Shown piece after piece: positions 1 to 8,040 of a stretch of DNA of 43,978 nucleotides. This DNA is from an uncultured Clostridium sp. GTDB lineage: Bacteria > Bacillota > Clostridia > Oscillospirales > Butyricicoccaceae. The position numbers and the translations under genes are program-made. Where the stretch lies: positions 1 to 43,978 of the forward strand of contig CANEGK010000019.1 of the NCBI GenBank assembly GCA_947427035.1. The letters are read 5' to 3'. The notes below the pieces were generated by a model that made no database searches, was not told where the DNA came from, and worked only from the letters and a program-made list of their open reading frames with translations. Position 1 is the first letter of the stretch, and every line of letters starts with the position of its first letter.

Positions 1-118
1 GAGGCTTCCACTTGTCGGAGAAAAAGCCCTTACGTTCAAAGTTGCGGTCGAACTCGTCGGAGAGCTCCACGCGCATATCTTCGAGAATATCGGCCTTTAA
101 TTGCTTGGGGTCGAGCAT
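1..118 (-). CDS. Mu gpG-like virion morphogenesis protein, N-terminal fragment
   Basis: The ATG is at 118-116 and the frame stays open to the window edge, giving about 39 residues. They include LSDEFDRNFERKGFF and end in SDKWKP, a pattern I associate with the N-terminus of phage virion morphogenesis proteins (Mu gpG / P2 gpS type), which act in head completion or tail joining. It follows the portal and MuF genes on the same strand, as gpG follows gp29 and gp30 in Mu. The leader just upstream (125-133) carries a TTAAACACC unit also found before two other late genes. The family call rests on a short stretch plus gene order. Confidence 0.55.
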   Translation of the reverse strand, partial: MLDPKQLKADILEDMRVELSDEFDRNFERKGFFSDKWKP

Positions 119-136
119 TTAATTGGTGTTTAAGTG

Positions 137-166
137 TTGTTATACCAGAATAAATTATTAAATTTG
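137..166 (+). promoter_or_regulatory. Bacteroidetes-type promoter of the small cysteine protein gene
   Basis: TTG (137-139), a 19-nt spacer and TAAATTTG (159-166) match the Bacteroidetes -33/-7 consensus TTTG / TAnnTTTG. The ATG at 175 lies only 8 nt beyond the -7 box, so the mRNA would have a very short leader. The promoter faces against the surrounding minus-strand late operon. Confidence 0.6.
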
Positions 167-174
167 CGGCTACA

Positions 175-402
175 ATGGGACATATTATCGATAAGGAAAT
201 AACGCAACCTTACATGTGTGAGGACTGCAAGCATTTTCGGCGTGGGCTTACCTGTGCCGCTTTTGACTTTATCCCGTCTGAAATCATAGAGGACGGGGCA
301 GAGAGTCACGACCATGTATTGCCCGGACAAAAGGGCAATTTTGTATTTGAACCCAAGGGGGAGCGCGAGAAAATGCGCGTTTATTTGCTTGATGAAGATT
401 GA
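175..402 (+). CDS. Small cysteine-containing phage protein, counter-oriented
   Basis: 75 residues with a CxxC pair followed by a third Cys (CEDCKHFRRGLTC), then a stretch reading AFDFIPSEI and a conserved-looking segment HDHVLPGQKGNFVFEPKG. Similar short Cys proteins lie near portal and head genes in other phages, but I know no defined function; metal binding is an inference from the cysteines. It lies opposite to the late operon, between the MuF and gpG genes, with its own promoter at 137-166. Its last 22 nt overlap the 3' end of the MuF gene tail to tail. Independent expression suggests a lysogeny or early-expressed gene, which is inference. Confidence 0.65.
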   Translation: MGHIIDKEITQPYMCEDCKHFRRGLTCAAFDFIPSEIIEDGAESHDHVLPGQKGNFVFEPKGEREKMRVYLLDED

Positions 403-1982
403 TGTTTTTCTTCATATAGTTTTTTAATGATATTACCCACCGCGACCGCTATTGGCCGCGGTTTTTCGTTGTTAAGATATTCGGACCATGCCTCAGCGAT
501 GAACTCAGCGGCATTTTTATTGCCATAGGTTGAGAGTACCTCGGTAATGTGCGCTTTGCCCTTGCTGTGTTCCTGATTGAACAGCTTGAGAAAGTCTGCA
601 TTTGAGCGGAGGCCCAGCAGGCGGTCAATCTCATGGCCCAGCTCATGGTCAAAAACCGCTTTAAGAGTACCGCAGCCGGGCGGGTGCCACTTGCTTTTAA
701 CATCGCTGGCGAGTGACTTATCTATTTTTTCGCCAGCCCATGAGGTGTTAAAACAAATACCGCTTAAACCGTACTGCTTGCCATATCCGTGAGAATAGGC
801 ATAACAACCGGGACTTGCACAGGCTTTGCGGGCGTATTTTTTAGCCATATCTAGCAGGAGGCTTTCACGTTGTCCCGGGTATAGTCGTTTGTATTCCTCA
901 AACAGCGCGGAGGTCATTAACTCAGTACGACCGCGAATGGTACCGACAAACAACGTTTCTTTTTTTAGTTCCGGCCAACATTGAAAATGGCGCTCCACGC
1001 TTCGGAAAATAGACTCAATTTGTGCCATATTGGTTTTAGTAAAGCCTTTTAGGGAGCAGTTAACGCCGAGTTTGTCGCGGAAAAATTGCTCAGCTTCGGC
1101 CACTGTTTTAGGGGTCCACTCCGCAGGTGTGTAGCCCTCAATGGCCTGCTTTACCTGCTGCGGCTTCGGCCCTTTGAAATATGGGTGCTTGGCCGGAAAC
1201 AGTTCTAACGTCTTGCCGGGATTGAAGCGGAAAATCTGCTGTTTGGCCGCTTCGGTGCAGTTGTTGCCCCGGAGCATGGAGAGCGCCGGGTCGCTCTGGG
1301 GATATTTGCCCTTGCGGACCTGTACCGCCGTACAGCGACAATTCCAGCCATTGGGCGGCAGATACATTTCCCAGAACGGGTCAGAGGGTGGCAGCGTCGT
1401 GTTATGTAGAATGGCGTGATCCTCACGCACACGGTCGTCCATGGCCGTGCGGTATTGCAGGTCGTATTTGTCGCCGTCGGCTTCAATCTTTTGCCAGCGT
1501 TCAGCCATAAGAGAAGCCCCGACCGCGTGGTTATATTCCGCATAAAGGTAATTGTGGTTATATTGGTTGTTGACTTTTTCCACGTCGCGGCGGAACTGCT
1601 CAAAGGGCTTTATTTCGCCGGTGTCGGTAGTGAGCGACAAGCCCACCTCGCGGAGCGTGTGGTAAGCCTTGAAGCCGGAGAAAATAAAAGCATTGTTTTC
1701 GAGGGCATGGCGCACCGTTTCCGGCACCTCATAGGAGACGCCGGAGGAAATGGCGCGGTTAATTTGCTTGAGAGTCTCTGCGATGAGGCGGCGCGCTTCG
1801 GGGGTGGAAAGTTGCGACGTGTCGAAGCCCCCGGCATTATAGACCATGCCGGCAGCGTCAAAAAATGCCGTGTCGTCAAAATCGGGCTTGTCTGGCGCGT
1901 CTGCGAGTCGCAGGAGGTCGTCGCTATACAAATCGCCCAAAGCGGCGTTAAACGCGAGATATGAGCGCCGCAGCCCGGCCAC
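381..1982 (-). CDS. MuF-type head morphogenesis protein with C-terminal metallopeptidase-like domain
   Basis: 533 residues. The middle holds the phage MuF (Mu gp30/SPP1 gp7) signature: TAMDDRVREDHAILHNTTLP, then FWEMYLPPNGWNCRC, around residues 180-225. Such minor head proteins bind the portal and sit inside the capsid. The C-terminal third is not part of the usual MuF core: near residue 445 it has HELGHEID, an HExxH zinc-site motif, and about 40 residues on EFIAEAWSEYL could supply the third (Glu) ligand. This looks like a zincin-type effector domain carried with the phage particle. It follows the portal gene by 23 nt. The MuF call is strong. The peptidase call is motif-based only. Confidence 0.88.
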   Translation of the reverse strand: MAGLRRSYLAFNAALGDLYSDDLLRLADAPDKPDFDDTAFFDAAGMVYNAGGFDTSQLSTPEARRLIAETLKQINRAISSGVSYEVPETVRHALENNAFIFSGFKAYHTLREVGLSLTTDTGEIKPFEQFRRDVEKVNNQYNHNYLYAEYNHAVGASLMAERWQKIEADGDKYDLQYRTAMDDRVREDHAILHNTTLPPSDPFWEMYLPPNGWNCRCTAVQVRKGKYPQSDPALSMLRGNNCTEAAKQQIFRFNPGKTLELFPAKHPYFKGPKPQQVKQAIEGYTPAEWTPKTVAEAEQFFRDKLGVNCSLKGFTKTNMAQIESIFRSVERHFQCWPELKKETLFVGTIRGRTELMTSALFEEYKRLYPGQRESLLLDMAKKYARKACASPGCYAYSHGYGKQYGLSGICFNTSWAGEKIDKSLASDVKSKWHPPGCGTLKAVFDHELGHEIDRLLGLRSNADFLKLFNQEHSKGKAHITEVLSTYGNKNAAEFIAEAWSEYLNNEKPRPIAVAVGNIIKKLYEEKHQSSSSK

Positions 1983-2005
1983 TCCCAGAAGCGACCGGGT
2001 GCGGC

Positions 2006-3250
2006 TCAGTCGAAAAAACGGTCGGGCTGTGTTTTGGCTTCGCGCGGAGACTCCACCGGGATGCCGAGTGTTTCGGTGATGTGTTCGCCCGGCACGTTGA
2101 AATATTCAAGTACGAGGCGCAGGTTTTCGCGGTTTTCAGCCGGAGAGAACGCGGCGGCATTGTTCCACTGGAAGCGCAGGCCCTTGACCGGGAAGCCGTG
2201 CAGGACCATGAGCGGGAGGAGCCGGCCGTTGATGATGTGGGCGCACATTGTGGCGTCGCTTTCGGTGGTGCGCTCAAAAATTTCAAGGTGCACTTCTGAC
2301 TGCGAGAGCGAGGAGCCGGAGTCAATAGTCATTGTTTGATTTAACACCACCTTAGACAGTTCGGAGTTACAGCGGTCCACGCGGCGGTCATAGACGTTGT
2401 AAGCGTCGCCGCGGCTGCTTTCCTTAATTTCAATTTCGGTGCCGTCGCTCGCCACGATGTACTGAGCCGCGCCCATGTCGCGCAGAGACGCCTCCACCTT
2501 TGCGCGCTCCGCTTCGTCGAGAGAGTTAACGCGGGCTATGCGCATAGGCATACCGAAGATCTCGCCGAATACGTCCCAGTAGGCCAGCATATTTTTTTTG
2601 CTGATACATGAGGGGGCGCACTTCAGTAGCAGGCCGAGGTCTCGCGGCTTGCCCACTTCCACGCACCAGTTAGCCACGTCGCCCTCACGGTAGGAAATGC
2701 CGCCGCGCCAGTCGTCGCCGGGGGAGCGCACGACAACCCCATATTCAGGGATGACATGCTTACGCGGCACAAGCTCCACATTATTGAAACGGAGCGGGCC
2801 GCCGTCGCGTATGATGTCGCCCAACTGTATGAGGGTCGGCCCCCAGTAGATAGAATCCAGACACAGGCTGAGGAAATCGGCGAACCACTCACTTTGCAGC
2901 AGTTCGGTGGCGGCGGTGTTTTCCTTGCCGTTCTGGTCCACGAGGCGGAAATCTTTCTGCAACACTTTGCCCTTGCGCTGGGCGATACAGCCGGAGAGGT
3001 GGGCGTCGAGGACGCAATCGGCGTAAATATCATAAAGCCGGCAGCGGTTTGGGTTTTCGTAGTCGATAGCCATTTGGTTAGCGGCTCGCCAGTCGGCAAT
3101 GTCCTTTTTTGTCAGGGAGTCGGACTGCTGCTGGAGCATTGCCGAAATCTGCACCCCCTTTTTGGAGGCGACGGCGCGCGCCAGCGTCTGGAGCTGGGAG
3201 CGTGTGGGGCGGCTGAAATAGTCGCGGATGTTATCTAAAAAATTAGCCAT
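2006..3250 (-). CDS. Portal protein, DUF935 (Mu gp29-like)
   Basis: 414 residues. The N-terminus (SRPTRSQLQTLARAVASKKG) and the central WGPTLIQLGDII and PRKHVIPEYG segments are typical of DUF935 portal proteins of Mu-like phages. The dodecameric portal forms the vertex through which DNA is packaged by terminase and where the tail attaches. The C-terminal part (AAFSPAENRENLRLVLEYF) matches the region before the proline-rich end in this family. It precedes the MuF and gpG-like genes as in Mu. Its start (MANFLDNIRDYF) is 12 nt downstream of the preceding fibre-like gene. Confidence 0.9.
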   Translation of the reverse strand: MANFLDNIRDYFSRPTRSQLQTLARAVASKKGVQISAMLQQQSDSLTKKDIADWRAANQMAIDYENPNRCRLYDIYADCVLDAHLSGCIAQRKGKVLQKDFRLVDQNGKENTAATELLQSEWFADFLSLCLDSIYWGPTLIQLGDIIRDGGPLRFNNVELVPRKHVIPEYGVVVRSPGDDWRGGISYREGDVANWCVEVGKPRDLGLLLKCAPSCISKKNMLAYWDVFGEIFGMPMRIARVNSLDEAERAKVEASLRDMGAAQYIVASDGTEIEIKESSRGDAYNVYDRRVDRCNSELSKVVLNQTMTIDSGSSLSQSEVHLEIFERTTESDATMCAHIINGRLLPLMVLHGFPVKGLRFQWNNAAAFSPAENRENLRLVLEYFNVPGEHITETLGIPVESPREAKTQPDRFFD

Positions 3251-3262
3251 TGCGGTGAAATG

Positions 3263-4381
3263 TCAAGTTAAACGGATATTGCCGGCGGAGTCGAGGCGGA
3301 GCGCGCCCGGGGCGGCCAGACGCAGAGAGGGGGCGACGACGCGCAGCTCAACGGTCTGATAAAAGCGAGTGCCGAGCGTGGGGATAACATGCACCCGGGC
3401 GACACCCGGGCGGAATGGTAGCACACGCCCGTCGGGCTCCACCCCGGCAGCCCCGCCGAAAGCCTGAAAAATTACATTTTGAAGCGCACCGACGGGGAGC
3501 ACCCGGGCGCGGATAAATTGGGGCACGTCGTTGCCGAGAGTGACAACGGCCGGGCTGATGACGCGCAGGCCGTCGGGAATTGGGGCGGCGAGCTGTTCGG
3601 CACGGTCGGCCACGGCTTCGAGGCGTTGGCGGCTCTGTTCTGTAAGCTCACGCTCGGCATTGGTTGCCGTGGCGGCGTTGCGTGCGTTGTCTGTGGCTGT
3701 TTCTGCGGCGCCTGTGGCGGCTTTTGCGGCTTGGGTGGCAGCATTACAAGTCTTGACCGCTTCGGACGATGTGGCGGCAAGATTTTGCGCCTGTTCGCGC
3801 ACCTCATTTGCGGCGGTGTCTGCTTTTTTTGCCGCTGTATTGGCGAGGGTGGCGGCTTCGGTCGCCGGCTTTTTCAGGATCTCAATCTGTGCAGGGGTAA
3901 AGTCGGCCCATGTGAACGGGTCGCCCTTGTCCCCTTTGAGGGCGGCCAACTGCTCCGGGGTGAAATCTTCATAAGTGAACGGCAGGCCGCGGGTGTATGC
4001 CGCCAACAGGTCGCACTCCACGACGCCCGGGGAGTCGGTGGCGAACTGCCAGAGCTCCACGGCGGGGTCGGCCGGGAAATATACATTTTGCAGGCCGTCT
4101 GGCATGAGGTCGTTAATTAGCTGCAAATGCAGTTCGCGGCGCAGCGTGCCCTCACATAAGCCGTGATCCTTGAAAATGACAAGCAGGGCGTCACCGTCGG
4201 GCAGGCAATTTTCATAAGCATTGCCGGAGCGCGAGGCTGTGAAAGTGTGGCCGTGCTTAACTGTATAGGTCAGCACAAAATCCACCCCGTCAGGGAGCGG
4301 CACGATTTTGCCGGCAGCGTCGCGGAAGCGCTCACGGAGGACAAAGTCGCTTTTGTAGTTTATATGTCGGGGCTGTGTCAT
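3263..4381 (-). CDS. Tail fibre-like protein with coiled-coil middle and Ig-like C-terminal domain
   Basis: 372 residues. The N-terminal 130 residues are a beta-rich domain (MTQPRHINYKSDFVLRERF), followed by two short collagen-like linkers (KGDKGDPFTW, then TPAQIEIL). Residues about 175-255 are an Ala-rich heptad region (AAKKADTAANEVREQAQN) expected to form a trimeric coiled coil. The last 100 residues form a compact beta domain ending in GALRLDSAGNIRLT. The next gene, overlapping by 4 nt, ends almost identically, so the two share a paralogous tip domain. I infer a virion fibre or baseplate appendage; no specific family is recognised. Confidence 0.65.
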   Translation of the reverse strand: MTQPRHINYKSDFVLRERFRDAAGKIVPLPDGVDFVLTYTVKHGHTFTASRSGNAYENCLPDGDALLVIFKDHGLCEGTLRRELHLQLINDLMPDGLQNVYFPADPAVELWQFATDSPGVVECDLLAAYTRGLPFTYEDFTPEQLAALKGDKGDPFTWADFTPAQIEILKKPATEAATLANTAAKKADTAANEVREQAQNLAATSSEAVKTCNAATQAAKAATGAAETATDNARNAATATNAERELTEQSRQRLEAVADRAEQLAAPIPDGLRVISPAVVTLGNDVPQFIRARVLPVGALQNVIFQAFGGAAGVEPDGRVLPFRPGVARVHVIPTLGTRFYQTVELRVVAPSLRLAAPGALRLDSAGNIRLT

Positions 4382-5034
4382 GTCAGGCGGATGTTACCTT
4401 TGCCGTCGAGGCGGAGCGCGCCGGAGGCCGTGAGGCGGCAGCGCGGGGGCACCACGTCGATGCAAAGTGTTTTGTAAACAGATGTGTCGGAGGTAGCCAC
4501 GGCATTGACATAAGAGCGGCCAAGCCGCAGCGGAGTGATGAAGCCGTCGGGCGATACTTCGAGGGCTTGGTGGTCGCCCATGCAGAGGACAGAGCCGAGA
4601 CCGAACCAAGGGAACAGGCGGGCGCGTATCTGCTGGCGCACGGGATTGGCGAGCGTTACAGTACGGGGCGCGCTGATGATGTCAACACGGAGAGGGGCCG
4701 CGAGGCTCTGGCCGGATAGTTGGGAGATGAGCGCGTCGATACGGGCGCGGGCGGCTTCGGACTTTTGGAGCTCCGCGCGTGTGTCGGCTGCGGCCGTGTC
4801 TGCCCCGGCGAGGCGGTGGTCGATGTCGGCCAAAATCTCCGGGAGGTTGACCGATAAAAAGAGGCTGACGGCTGCGTTGATGTCGCCGCAGGCTTCAATT
4901 AGGCCGCAGAACAGCTCGCCAACCTGACGGGCCGACACGGTTTTAGCGGCCACCGCGTCGCGTATGGCCTGAGCTTGAAGCAGCAGCGCGGCCGTGTCAA
5001 GCTGCTTGAGGTCGTTTTGGGTGAGTGGTTCCAT
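4378..5034 (-). CDS. Tail fibre-like protein, paralogous C-terminus to its neighbour
   Basis: 218 residues. The N-terminal 130 residues are alpha-helical and Ala/Leu-rich, likely a helical bundle or coiled coil. The C-terminal 90 residues align by eye with the end of the 3263-4381 product: VTLANPVRQQIRARLFP against VTLGNDVPQFIRARVLP, and GALRLDGKGNIRLT against GALRLDSAGNIRLT. The stop overlaps the start of the neighbour as ATGA, implying translational coupling. It is probably a virion appendage subunit. The function is inferred from layout only. Confidence 0.6.
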   Translation of the reverse strand: MEPLTQNDLKQLDTAALLLQAQAIRDAVAAKTVSARQVGELFCGLIEACGDINAAVSLFLSVNLPEILADIDHRLAGADTAAADTRAELQKSEAARARIDALISQLSGQSLAAPLRVDIISAPRTVTLANPVRQQIRARLFPWFGLGSVLCMGDHQALEVSPDGFITPLRLGRSYVNAVATSDTSVYKTLCIDVVPPRCRLTASGALRLDGKGNIRLT

Positions 5035-5052
5035 TTTGAGGGATTAAAAGAG

Positions 5053-5481
5053 TTAAGAGAACACCTCGTCGAAAGGGTCCTGAAAAATTCGTGTAAGTTC
5101 GTTTTTGCTCTGAATGTTGAGCGGTCGGCCGGCGTTAAGGTCGGCGATCACTTCGTCGATTTTGTCAACCACAATGCCGACGTTATCGGGGTCGAACTTC
5201 TGGGCGACAGGCGGGCGGCGTGTTCCGGTCTGGTAGAGCAACTCCAGATAATCGGCGCGGGGTATGTCGGTGGCGGGGCTGATGTGCTGCACGGCATAGG
5301 CCGAGCGGACAGCCGGGGCCACTACGTCCTCGAGCTCAAAGGAGAGCGGGAGGCCGTCGGCGAGTGTTGCCGTTATGCTGATGTTATTGCGCTGAGCAAG
5401 GGCGAACACACCGGCGACCGAGCCAAGGGCTATAACTGCGGCGTCGAGTAGGGTTTGGCGGTCGGAGACAATAAACTGCAT
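5053..5481 (-). CDS. Conserved phage tail-region protein of unknown function
   Basis: 142 residues. The N-terminus VSDRQTLLDAAVIALGSVAG, followed by ALAQRNNISITATLADG, recalls a small family common in tail modules of Bacteroidetes phages, with LysM-like spacing (an 'RNN/RNG' turn and a hydrophobic strand). The C-terminal part is polar and ends DPFDEVFS. It lies 4 nt upstream of the end of the wedge-like gene and belongs to the same operon, which fits a baseplate or tail completion role. No catalytic motif is visible. Confidence 0.55.
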   Translation of the reverse strand: MQFIVSDRQTLLDAAVIALGSVAGVFALAQRNNISITATLADGLPLSFELEDVVAPAVRSAYAVQHISPATDIPRADYLELLYQTGTRRPPVAQKFDPDNVGIVVDKIDEVIADLNAGRPLNIQSKNELTRIFQDPFDEVFS

Positions 5482-5484
5482 AGG

Positions 5485-5763
5485 CTAAGAGATATTAACC
5501 ACCCCGTCGGGGGATAGTGTGAGGTTAGAGACCGGGAGGCCGCAGGCTTGCAGCATTTTTTTAGTGTTGCCCGGCCAGAACGGGTCGGGAGTGCCGGCGA
5601 GCATTAGGGGCGCTTCTGCACCGAGGAGGGGGTGTTCCTTGATGTCGCCACGGAGTGAGCGGATGACAAATTCAGCAATGAAAGAGTCAGCCGGGGCGAT
5701 GAGAGCGCCGGAGGGTGCGACAAGGAGGTCGCCGGTTGTTGTGTCTATCTGTAGTCCGTTCAT
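5485..5763 (-). CDS. Baseplate wedge-like small protein (gp25/Mu gp46 type, tentative)
   Basis: 92 residues, starting MNGLQIDTTTGDLLVAPSGA with a region RSLRGDIKEHPLLGAEAPLML. The pattern 'GD(L/I)...Q/S.KGE.KE.P.LG' is typical of small wedge proteins of the gp25/gp46 group that join the baseplate hub to the wedges. Its start overlaps the end of the gpV-like gene by 4 nt, matching the Mu order 45-46. The similarity is by eye and short. Confidence 0.5.
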   Translation of the reverse strand: MNGLQIDTTTGDLLVAPSGALIAPADSFIAEFVIRSLRGDIKEHPLLGAEAPLMLAGTPDPFWPGNTKKMLQACGLPVSNLTLSPDGVVNIS

Positions 5764-6362
5764 TGCTTTATTTTTTCGTTTTCGTAATCACTGCGCTTTG
5801 TCAGCAAAAGGGTGTCAGCGCTCCAGTCGGCAACGGCAGTTTTAAGAGCTGCGCCGCCGTCCTGAGCAACAGGGACCCAACCGGCCATAATACCCTTTAA
5901 CTTGTTAATCTCGTTTTCGATTTTGTTAAGCCGCTTTGTGAGGTCGTCGATTTTAACAAGGCCGTTGAGTTTACCACCGTTGAAAATTATATCGTCGGCG
6001 TTGATGTCGGCGGACATATTGGCGGTTTTAATACGGCAACCGTCGGCGTCCATGACGGCGGAGGTATCGCCGATGACGACTTCGGCCTGTTTGATTTTCT
6101 CAGTACTCAGGACCACTCCGGCGGCACCGTCTGCCATGAAGCCGACAATAACAAAACTGCCAACTTCCGGATAAAGCCAAAAGCCGTAATCCGCGCCCTG
6201 ATTTGCTTGGAGATTGACACCGAGCAAGGGGGCGCCCTCATTAAGCGGGGTGCAGTCGATAGTGCGGGCTTTTTCGTCCACGGCGTCCACGGTGCAGACC
6301 AGCGCGACAGTCTCGCCGTCGGGCTTTGCCAGTTCTCTGATGATATTTCGTAAATCTGCCAT
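5760..6362 (-). CDS. Baseplate spike protein, gpV/Mu gp45-like
   Basis: 200 residues. An OB-fold-like N-terminal domain contains VDEKARTIDCTPLNEGAPLL and GFWLYPEVGSFVIVGF, the pattern seen in P2 gpV and Mu gp45 spikes (the 'P..GS.VlV.f' turn). After about residue 95 there is a repetitive beta region (VVIGDTSAVMDADGCRIKTA), fitting a beta-helical needle, then a short coiled coil (LTKRLNKIENEINKLKGIM). The spike trimer punctures the cell envelope at sheath contraction. It is adjacent to the hub gene, as in Mu 44-45. Confidence 0.75.
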   Translation of the reverse strand: MADLRNIIRELAKPDGETVALVCTVDAVDEKARTIDCTPLNEGAPLLGVNLQANQGADYGFWLYPEVGSFVIVGFMADGAAGVVLSTEKIKQAEVVIGDTSAVMDADGCRIKTANMSADINADDIIFNGGKLNGLVKIDDLTKRLNKIENEINKLKGIMAGWVPVAQDGGAALKTAVADWSADTLLLTKRSDYENEKIKQ

Positions 6363-6372
6363 AACTGTTTAT

Positions 6373-7329
6373 TTAGTCGCCGACACGCAGCCCGAGCGTT
6401 ATTTCCTGACGGTAGCCGGACGTGCCGTATTTAATTACATTCTTTTTGACCTGATAGACTCCGGCTTTTTTGCCGTCGATAATTAGCCCGATAGCGTCGA
6501 GGCAGTCAACAAGCGAAGCCCCGAAAGTTGTAAAAGAGCCGGTAAGGCCGTCGCGTTTAAGGCGTTTAATTTCCTGTTCGGCCCACGCCTTTAACTCGCT
6601 TTCGGTTTTGTTGTAGGTGTGGAGCGTGCGGTGTTCGCCGTCGGCGTCGCCGACCTCAACCTTGATTTTTTTATTATCCGGCATAAGGCTGACCGCCTTA
6701 ACGCGCAGGCGCATATTTTCAGCCTTTTGCTGCTGGAGGCTCTGGTCTGAAATGATGTTAAGCCCGGTTTTGAACACTTGCGAGGGGGTGGAGTCGCGTT
6801 CAAAGAGCACACCGCAGTAAAGCACCGGCTCGCCGTTTTCATAGCGGAAAAATGAGCGCACGCCCTGTTCTGACAGTTTGCCGAGCAGAGAGGCCACGGT
6901 GTCGGCAGTGACGCGATAGGCACCGAGCGACTGCTCCCCCATGATGTTGAGCCGGTAAGTAATGCCCTGATCCTTGAGCAATGTTTCAAGAGTTACGGAG
7001 CGGTAAGCCTTTTTAGCAGCCGGCATTTGTTTGAGTTTGAACATATCGTCCTCGCACGTTATGACAATGGGCGTTTTGAAGCCCACGTCACGGACATAGC
7101 CGACAAATGCAAGCTGTAAATTATCGTCGTAGCCCAGAGATATGCGCACGGAGTCGCCACGGCGCACAGGAATGTCAGCCGAGCCGTCCCACTTCATTTT
7201 TTTAGGCAGTGTTATTTTGGCTTCGGTTGTCAGTTTTTCGGTGTCGCGTGTAATTTCAACGGCTGTCACGAAATCAAGCGTCCACGAGCGGTCGCCGGAA
7301 ATCTCAACTTTTGCGCATAACTTAAACAT
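6373..7329 (-). CDS. Baseplate hub protein, gpD-like (Mu gp44)
   Basis: 318 residues, near the usual size for P2 gpD / Mu gp44 hubs. The N-terminal third has strands with 'DIPVRRGDSVRISLGYDDN', then 'LAFVGYVRDVG', the typical early barrel of this fold. The middle segment TVASLLGKLSEQG resembles the linker helix, and the last part (KKAGVYQVKKNVIKYGTSGY) matches the final strand pair. The hub binds the spike and forms the tail-tube adaptor. The start follows three TTAAACACC-like units (7330-7358), a leader shared with two other late genes. Confidence 0.75.
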   Translation of the reverse strand: MFKLCAKVEISGDRSWTLDFVTAVEITRDTEKLTTEAKITLPKKMKWDGSADIPVRRGDSVRISLGYDDNLQLAFVGYVRDVGFKTPIVITCEDDMFKLKQMPAAKKAYRSVTLETLLKDQGITYRLNIMGEQSLGAYRVTADTVASLLGKLSEQGVRSFFRYENGEPVLYCGVLFERDSTPSQVFKTGLNIISDQSLQQQKAENMRLRVKAVSLMPDNKKIKVEVGDADGEHRTLHTYNKTESELKAWAEQEIKRLKRDGLTGSFTTFGASLVDCLDAIGLIIDGKKAGVYQVKKNVIKYGTSGYRQEITLGLRVGD

Positions 7330-7358
7330 GGGTTAAACGGTGTTTAATGGGTGTTAAA
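7330..7358 (-). repeat. Three leader repeats of TTAAACACC type before the hub gene
   Basis: Read on the minus strand, units at 7350-7358 (TTTAACACC), 7339-7347 (TTAAACACC) and 7330-7338 (GTTTAACCC) abut the start codon of the hub gene. The same arrangement occurs at 16100-16129, and a single unit at 125-133 precedes the gpG-like gene. They may be binding sites for a regulator or simply A-rich translation leaders. Confidence 0.45.
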
Positions 7359-7363
7359 TGGTT

Positions 7364-7786
7364 TTACCAGTCGTAACGGCTGGGCTTCATGGAGCCACAG
7401 CGCACAGGGTTGCGGAGGTCGTCGCCGGAGCCGTCGGGGGATTGATAGACCGGGAGATCCGGGGAGGCTTTGCCGGCCTGAATATCGCGCAGCCACTTTA
7501 TAGCGTCGTTATAGAGGCACTCGCGGCGCTCGTGGCCCATATTCTGGGGCAGCCGGTGGACCATAAGCCACAGGGAGATATTAACGGCACACTGCACAAG
7601 CATAGCGTTACGGCAGTAGCCGGAGGTCGAGAGGGCGCGGTCAATGTCGTAGCGGTGGCGGAGATAAGAGCCAATTTGCTCAAATGCGGCGGCTTCCGCT
7701 CCGGCGCGCACCTCACCATTTTGGGAAATGACGCGGAACTCGTAGTCGTCGCACACAGCGCGGTAGTCGTCTATTGTCAGGAACAT
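7364..7786 (-). CDS. Mu gp36-like protein (DUF1320)
   Basis: 140 residues. Features of the DUF1320/gp36 family are visible: LTIDDYRAVCDDYEFRV at the start, then IGSYLRHRYDIDRAL, AMLVQCAVNISLWLMVHRLP and YNDAIKWLRDIQAGKASPDL. In Mu, gp36 is encoded among the head-tail connection genes and probably acts as an adaptor. Here it sits between the terminase and baseplate genes. The first 10 nt overlap the upstream small gene. Confidence 0.8.
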   Translation of the reverse strand: MFLTIDDYRAVCDDYEFRVISQNGEVRAGAEAAAFEQIGSYLRHRYDIDRALSTSGYCRNAMLVQCAVNISLWLMVHRLPQNMGHERRECLYNDAIKWLRDIQAGKASPDLPVYQSPDGSGDDLRNPVRCGSMKPSRYDW

Positions 7787-8040
7787 GGGCGGGAATTTTT
7801 GGAGGGAGGAAACGCCACAAAAATGGCCTGCTGCTGGATTTTTTCGGGAGTGACCCCGACGAGGCGGCGCTGACGGATCAAAGTTTTCACGGCCTGCATG
7901 GAAACACAGACCGGGCGTTTGTCCCAGACGACAACAATAAATTTTTTGCCGTAGGTGGCGGCGTCGCGTCGCGCCCGCTTAATGGCGCGTTTTTTGCGCA
8001 GGTCAAAGAGGCGTGCGCGGAGATAGTCGAAAATTACCAT
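7777..8040 (-). CDS. Small basic phage protein of unknown function
   Basis: 87 residues with a strongly basic first half (RARLFDLRKKRAIKRARRDA) followed by a compact segment KKFIVVVWDKRPVCVSMQAV. Proteins of this layout (basic helix, then 'YlVv..dg...v') are frequent beside terminase genes in Bacteroidetes phages, but I cannot name a function; nucleic-acid contact is a guess from charge. It overlaps the terminase gene by 7 nt and the gp36-like gene by 10 nt, which supports it as a real, coupled gene. Confidence 0.6.
   Translation of the reverse strand: MVIFDYLRARLFDLRKKRAIKRARRDAATYGKKFIVVVWDKRPVCVSMQAVKTLIRQRRLVGVTPEKIQQQAIFVAFPPSKNSRPCS

Noticed and set aside
1416..1964. 182-codon plus-strand ORF inside the MuF gene
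   Set aside because: Shadow of the MuF frame. No promoter or recognisable domain.
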